DNA of 64,000 nt from contig KN832880.1 of NCBI GenBank assembly GCA_000827325.1, positions 1,478,112 to 1,542,111 on the forward strand. Direction: 5' to 3'. How positions within the stretch are numbered: the first letter of the stretch is position 1; the number at the start of each line of letters is the position of its first letter. The translations under genes were made by a program, and so were the position numbers. The notes under the pieces were generated by a model. That model ran no database searches. It was not told the origin of the DNA and worked only from the letters and a program-made list of their open reading frames with translations. The DNA comes from Oidiodendron maius Zn (taxonomy: Eukaryota > Ascomycota > Leotiomycetes > Myxotrichaceae). Shown here piece after piece: positions 59,792-64,000 of this stretch.

Positions 59792-59993
59792 TAATATCCC
59801 GACGATAATTTAGTGAAGGGGTCTGCAAAGAGGAAGGTGGTAGGGAGAGGACATCATTATGCAATCGACTGTGAAAATTAATCGCCTGCCAAAACTAGGT
59901 TAAACTTATTTATCAAGGAGCTTGCCACATCACACCATCACATACAGGAGACCATTTTCAAGGGTAGCAACAACAAATTAAATTAAGGGGATC

Positions 59994-60149
59994 TTTATTG
60001 CCACCGCCCTCAAATTGTCGAAAATTACAAAACCCCCTCAGGGCACTAGAGTAACGATTTTGGGGCAGTCTAGAAAGGTATTCTAGTAAGATAGTACTTA
60101 CATATGTACTGTATTTATATATAAATTTAAGTACCTTTATTCTATTTGT
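59994..60149 (-). mobile_element. Isolated pogo-type terminus, inverted copy
   Basis: The reverse complement aligns by eye over about 155 bp with 53501-53659, sharing ACTAGAATACCTT, TAGACTGCCCCAAAA, GTTACTCTAGTGCCCTGA and TTGAGGGCGGTGGCA. Similarity stops at the same end point. No transposase follows to its right, so this is a remnant or a non-autonomous copy. Confidence 0.75.
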
Positions 60150-60773
60150 AAAGGGATATTTTTTAAATAAAATTTTGGCTTATACTACTCCTACTACTCT
60201 AGCACTCTGCTGCTCTATAATTAGGGCAGCTGCCTTTCGTCAATTACCGCTTTCTTAAAGGATATAGACACTCCTAAGGATCTATGGAATCAAGCACTTT
60301 ACTTAAATATTCACACTTTTAAGGCCTAGTATCTAGACCACTGGTATCCTGATCCTGATCATGCTCTATAGTAATCCATGTATTAAATTTATCATCTTTT
60401 AACTCCCATAACTCACGAACTAGCCTCCTTTGATCCCTTTCTCGAATGTGGCAATCACGACATTGTAGATACCTCCTATGGGTTGTATACTCCCGTTCTT
60501 TAACTGCTGTCATTCTCTCATCGTGCCAAGCGACTCAAGAGATTTCAGGTCGTAGATGTGCTCTGTGAAGGTGCTGTCAAACATCGGCCCCTTTTATCAG
60601 CTGATGTCCATTCGGATACATTGCAGCCGACTATGGAGGAGATGTCACTTACGAGTGGACCGCAGGAGCAAGGATAAAGACGAGGTGATAGAGGGCTCTA
60701 CTCCACAGCCAGTGAGAAAGGTCTAGTCTCACATAGTCAGGTCTTCGAAGGCTCTATATATCCTTCAAATCCT
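60150..60773. other. Gene-free stretch
   Basis: A 64-codon minus-strand frame at 60513-60319 (CRDCHIRERDQRRLVRELWE) is protein-like but has no recognised family. It is left uncalled. Confidence 0.35.
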
Positions 60774-61232
60774 ATGAACTGTAATGAAAGTCAGCCTCGG
60801 TCGATAGAGCAGCCTACTTCAGATACCGCTCCTAGTGCTCCTCTTGAAGACCGGCAATCGCTTCACCAGGTGGTCGATAGTTATGAGTCCATCACTGTCG
60901 AAGTTGCAGGTCATACTGCACTACATTTGAACATCTGCAGCTCACACCGGCGATCAACTAGGAGGCTAGGGTCAATGCTGAGTTTATGGTGCAGGATGGT
61001 AGCCATTGGCGTGTAGCCACAGATTGTGATAATCCGATATGGGCATGTGTAAGTAGGACACTCATAAAATAGTCGCTCTCTTGCTCTGACCCCTTTTCGT
61101 TGTTGAAGCTCACCATTAAATTAGGTCGTTGTGAACTATGCGGATTCTGGTCTGCAGTTTTTCCTCGATGACTGTACATTTTATGTTGAGTTACGATTCG
61201 GAGTAAGCTTCCGACTATATGTTGTTTGCTAA
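60774..61232 (+). CDS. Possible small two- or three-exon gene
   Basis: A frame starting MNCNESQPRSIEQ is open to about 61010. In another frame, EARVNAEFMVQDGSHWRVAT then DCDNPIWAC runs into a good donor (GTAAGTAGG). A TTAG acceptor near 61120 is followed by VVVNYADSGLQFFLDDCTFY and a stop at 61230-61232. The second and third pieces fit together well; the join to the first is weak. Several cysteines are present and there is no signal peptide. The family is not recognised, and a relic is equally possible. Confidence 0.22.
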
Positions 61233-63014
61233 CATATCTTTAACCTATTCCCCGAAATCCTACTGCTTATTCCATCTCTGTCTAAATTATATTTCAATGC
61301 AGCTTTCACCCTTTGCAATCACACTTCCCATTACATATACAAGAACCCGCAGTCCGCCTACGACTCCTCCCCTGTCGCTACCCTCACCGCCGACTCCTGG
61401 ATCCCGGATCAGACCACGCCGTCACTACCTCTACGGCCGCACCTATCAAGCTGCCAATCAAGGGGAAGGGCATGTGGCGCTGGTTGCAACCGTTCTGGAT
61501 CCCGCCGCCGCCGGCGACCACGACACCAGGGAGTATAGGCGCTTTGTCTAGCAGTAGGCGGAGCTGTTGCATCACCTGAGGCCTCTATAGCAGCGGCCTA
61601 GGGTATGACTCTTTATAATACACTGCAGATTAGAGAGGAAGACAGGAGATTATAACGAGATCAAGGCCTATATACAATACTTGAGGGCTTCTTGCAGCTG
61701 ACTTAGCCTCTTATTAAGGAAGACGTTATAATATAATTAAGATTACTAAAGGTTTGCTTGTTTCTTTGTTAAGGTTATATTATACTATAGGTATTAATAT
61801 AAGGTATATTTAGAAAATAAATTAATACTAGTTATAGCCTATTAGTGTTTAAGTCTTTTATACTTCTAGTCTTAATATTTATTTATAGTTAAATAAAACC
61901 CATCTAATAGATAAAGCCTTTAACAGGATATTCTTTTTATACTTAAAGTCTAAGATACTTGCCTAGAGACTTAAAAGTCTAGCTTCAAAAATAGTATCAG
62001 AAAACCTAGAAAAATCCTAAATCTCTATATCCCTTTTATACTATTATGCTTTATAAGCCCTATACTACTAAAAGTCAGGTTATTAGTTCCAATATTAGAT
62101 TATTATAATAAGTAGAGATCTACTTATATACACTCTGACTTTTCTAGCAGTATATCTATAATTAGGATAGCAAGGTGCTATAGGGCTTATACTAGTATCT
62201 AGACAAAGACATACAGTAGGAGCATTATATCTATAATTAGGATACCAAGGATATATTATAGTATAAGCTTGGCTTAGTAACGATAGGGTTGACAAAACTA
62301 TAACTGCAGTAGCAAGTACCGCCAGGATTGCTATAGCAATATATATTATAGGTTTAAACACAATTAGATCAAATAATTCCAATTCAATCTGATTGCAACT
62401 AAAGAGAACAAGAGTAAAAACTAAATTCAGAGCTATATCTTCCTATATATTTCAATATCCTCAGTGAAATATACGCATGCCGGTCATTTGTACAGGTTTT
62501 AATCTGCAGTTTGGCGGTTAGAAACTAGAAGTTACTACTTTAAGTCTTTGTTACGAGATACAGAGGGTTACTACTTTAAGTCTTTATCACAAGAAACGAA
62601 AGGGTTACTATTTTACTATTAACTGCAAGATAAAGAAATTTACTTATTTTGTATTTGCAATAAGATACAAAAGTTATTACGAAATAAAATTAAAAGAATG
62701 CAATACCAATATCAACTACACTGCAACTACAAAAGTCTTCTCTAGCAGATCAACTCCGCATATTGACCACTCAAATGAGACATGCTTGCACCAAGCTATG
62801 ATGAGATACAAGCTGACGCAGCCGCCAAGCCAGGTTGGCCGACACCCGTACACTCCGTGAAAGGCATGCAGGTGGCCATGAATTTATCGCAAAGACTCAA
62901 GCCTGCTAAATCAAGTTATTTCTTAAATGAAGGTGTTTCTTTAACTTTCAATTTTATTATTATAATCTAATATTTATATTTTAAAGGATTTAGTTCTTAG
63001 CTTCTTAGTATTAA
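61233..63014. other. AT-rich gene-free stretch
   Basis: Positions 61600-62400 are very AT-rich. TATATCTATAATTAGGATA occurs twice (about 62150 and 62226). The surrounding minus-strand frame would give a hydrophobic peptide but is most likely chance in AT-rich DNA. A short tandem repeat lies at 62531-62640. Confidence 0.4.
62531..62640. repeat. Three-unit 36-37 bp tandem repeat
   Basis: GTTACTACTTTAAGTCTTT begins units at 62531 and 62567. A third, more divergent unit starts near 62604. Confidence 0.55.
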
Positions 63015-64000
63015 TTAAGCAGGGCATCCATTTAGATATGCTGTAACGGCACTAGTAAAGGGATCTATCTCGATGTATTCAGCACGCCCATCGCCATTAA
63101 GATCTAATGTGTTAACCATTTTTTCGTCTTATAAAGTTAAGGCCTCAAAACTTACCTGCAAACACCACATTTGCACCACTAGTTCCATCTCCTGTAGTAA
63201 TCTGGCCTTGAGGATACCAGACCACCTGTGCGGCGTTTGGACCATTGTTAGGACCGCCTCCATTGAACCATGCATTGACAGAGCCTGATCCAGAGCGTTC
63301 AACTTCAAGGTAATCTGCTCTTCCGTCTCCGTTTATGTCTTTCGTCTGTCGTCAACAACCCTTTAGAATAGAAGGACTCGCAGTGACTTACCAGCAAAGA
63401 CAGTGTTGTTCCGTATCCCACCTACGCCGGTGGCAATTACGCCCTGAGGTAACCAACCAACAACTGCCGCATGAGGTCCATCATCTATAGTCGGCCCCAG
63501 ATTGAGATAGCAGGTTACGGCCCCATTTGCGTCCGTAGAGAGGTAATCAGCCCGCCCGTCTCCATTTATGTCCTATCAAGGAATTAGAATCACTAAGGAA
63601 GACTGGGTGAAGTACTCACAGCAAATGAAACTGATGCCCCAGGTGCACCAATTCCAGTCGCGACTAAACCGTTATACAGCCAACCTACCTTGGCTGCATT
63701 GGGTCCGTCATCGGGGCCTCCAAGATTTAGCCACGCTTCTACAGATCCATTCTCATGAACCCATAAATATTCCGCGCGCCCGTCCCCATTTAAGTCCTAT
63801 TTATGAATGAGGGCCATTCTTTGGGGAAAATATAGGAGACAAACCGCAAACTGGACTTGGTATACTGGTGCTCCAACTCCTGTCGCTATGACCCCTTGCG
63901 ATAACCATTCGACTGTAGCACCTTTGGTACTTTCCTGGCCACTCGGTGGGCCAAGATTCAAGAATGCTGTTACATTTCCCAGTTCCTCCACATAGATATA
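63015..64000 (-). CDS. 3' end of an FG-GAP/VCBS-type repeat protein (partial)
   Basis: Minus strand, entering from the right edge: exons 64000-63845, 63796-63620, 63572-63392, 63338-63156 and 63103-63015, with stop at 63015-63017. Introns are about 47-53 bp. Each internal exon encodes one repeat of about 60 residues that opens with a Ca-binding-like motif (DLNGDGRAEYLWV, DINGDGRADYLST, DINGDGRADYLEV, DLNGDGRAEYIEI), continues with an AxLNLGG-like strand (EAWLNLGGPDDGPNAAK) and ends in GVIATGVG...FA. This is the FG-GAP/VCBS beta-propeller type, common in secreted fungal enzymes and lectins as a C-terminal module. The last repeat is cut short and the protein ends in YLNGCPA. The N-terminal domain lies outside the window. 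Confidence 0.8.

Noticed and set aside
61219-61579. Pro/Arg-rich overlapping frames on both strands
   Set aside because: Low-complexity CCG/CCT-rich DNA gives open frames on both strands; no conserved pattern.
62095-62382. Hydrophobic 95-residue minus-strand peptide
   Set aside because: It lies in very AT-rich DNA with a local repeat; the hydrophobicity follows from composition.

Overview
This window comes from a filamentous ascomycete (Pezizomycotina). Its genes carry short GT-AG introns, mostly 47-90 bp, with GTAAGT-type donors and CTAAC/CTGAC-like branch sites. The gene families are fungal: HET-domain proteins, NACHT-ankyrin STAND proteins, an F-box protein, an APC permease, an S10 carboxypeptidase and a yapsin-like protease. 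Gene-bearing blocks of ordinary composition alternate with AT-rich, CTA/TAG-rich blocks full of transposon relics, the texture left by repeat-induced point mutation (RIP). I cannot name the species.

The left part (1-28 kb) is an allorecognition/immune-type neighbourhood. It holds the N-terminal exons of a STAND protein running off the left edge (1-713, minus), an intact HET gene (1454-3391), a broken HET gene (3616-4259, minus) beside a 5'-truncated LINE with clear target-site duplications (4349-5115), two small related proteins of unknown function (5591-6304 and 9677-10324, both minus) and an ankyrin protein (11926-12918, minus). Its centrepiece is a very large ten-exon gene (14304-24622) predicted to encode 3,236 residues: alpha/beta-hydrolase, NACHT, acidic 11-residue repeats, classical ankyrins, about 100-residue super-repeats, and a coiled-coil tail. 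The exon sum is an exact multiple of three with no stop. Downstream come a LINE fragment that cuts an F-box gene, and a conserved two-exon protein (25869-27970, minus) divergent from a Mup-type amino-acid permease (28673-30760).

The middle part (31-48 kb) is repeat territory. Two solo LTRs of one family (13454-13711 and 31939-32193, opposite orientation, each with a 5-bp duplication) bracket the big STAND block. Two Ty3/Gypsy elements follow, both with paired LTRs and 5-bp target duplications, both decayed: 32659-40724 (plus) and 41516-48206 (minus). The second has an antisense Cys-rich reading frame near its 3' LTR.

The right part (48.9-64 kb) codes for secreted or wall-anchored enzymes: a GPI-type aspartic protease (49379-51290), a secreted serine carboxypeptidase (54718-56514), a PHB-depolymerase-type esterase with a possible GPI tail (57138-58538, minus), and the 3' end of an FG-GAP/VCBS-type repeat protein whose repeats are each one exon (63015-64000, minus). 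Between them lie a pogo/Fot1 transposase relic, two inverted copies of its terminus that bracket the carboxypeptidase/esterase pair, and three MITE-like elements with terminal inverted repeats.

Splice sites were placed by eye from consensus and reading frame. No alignment or database search was run.
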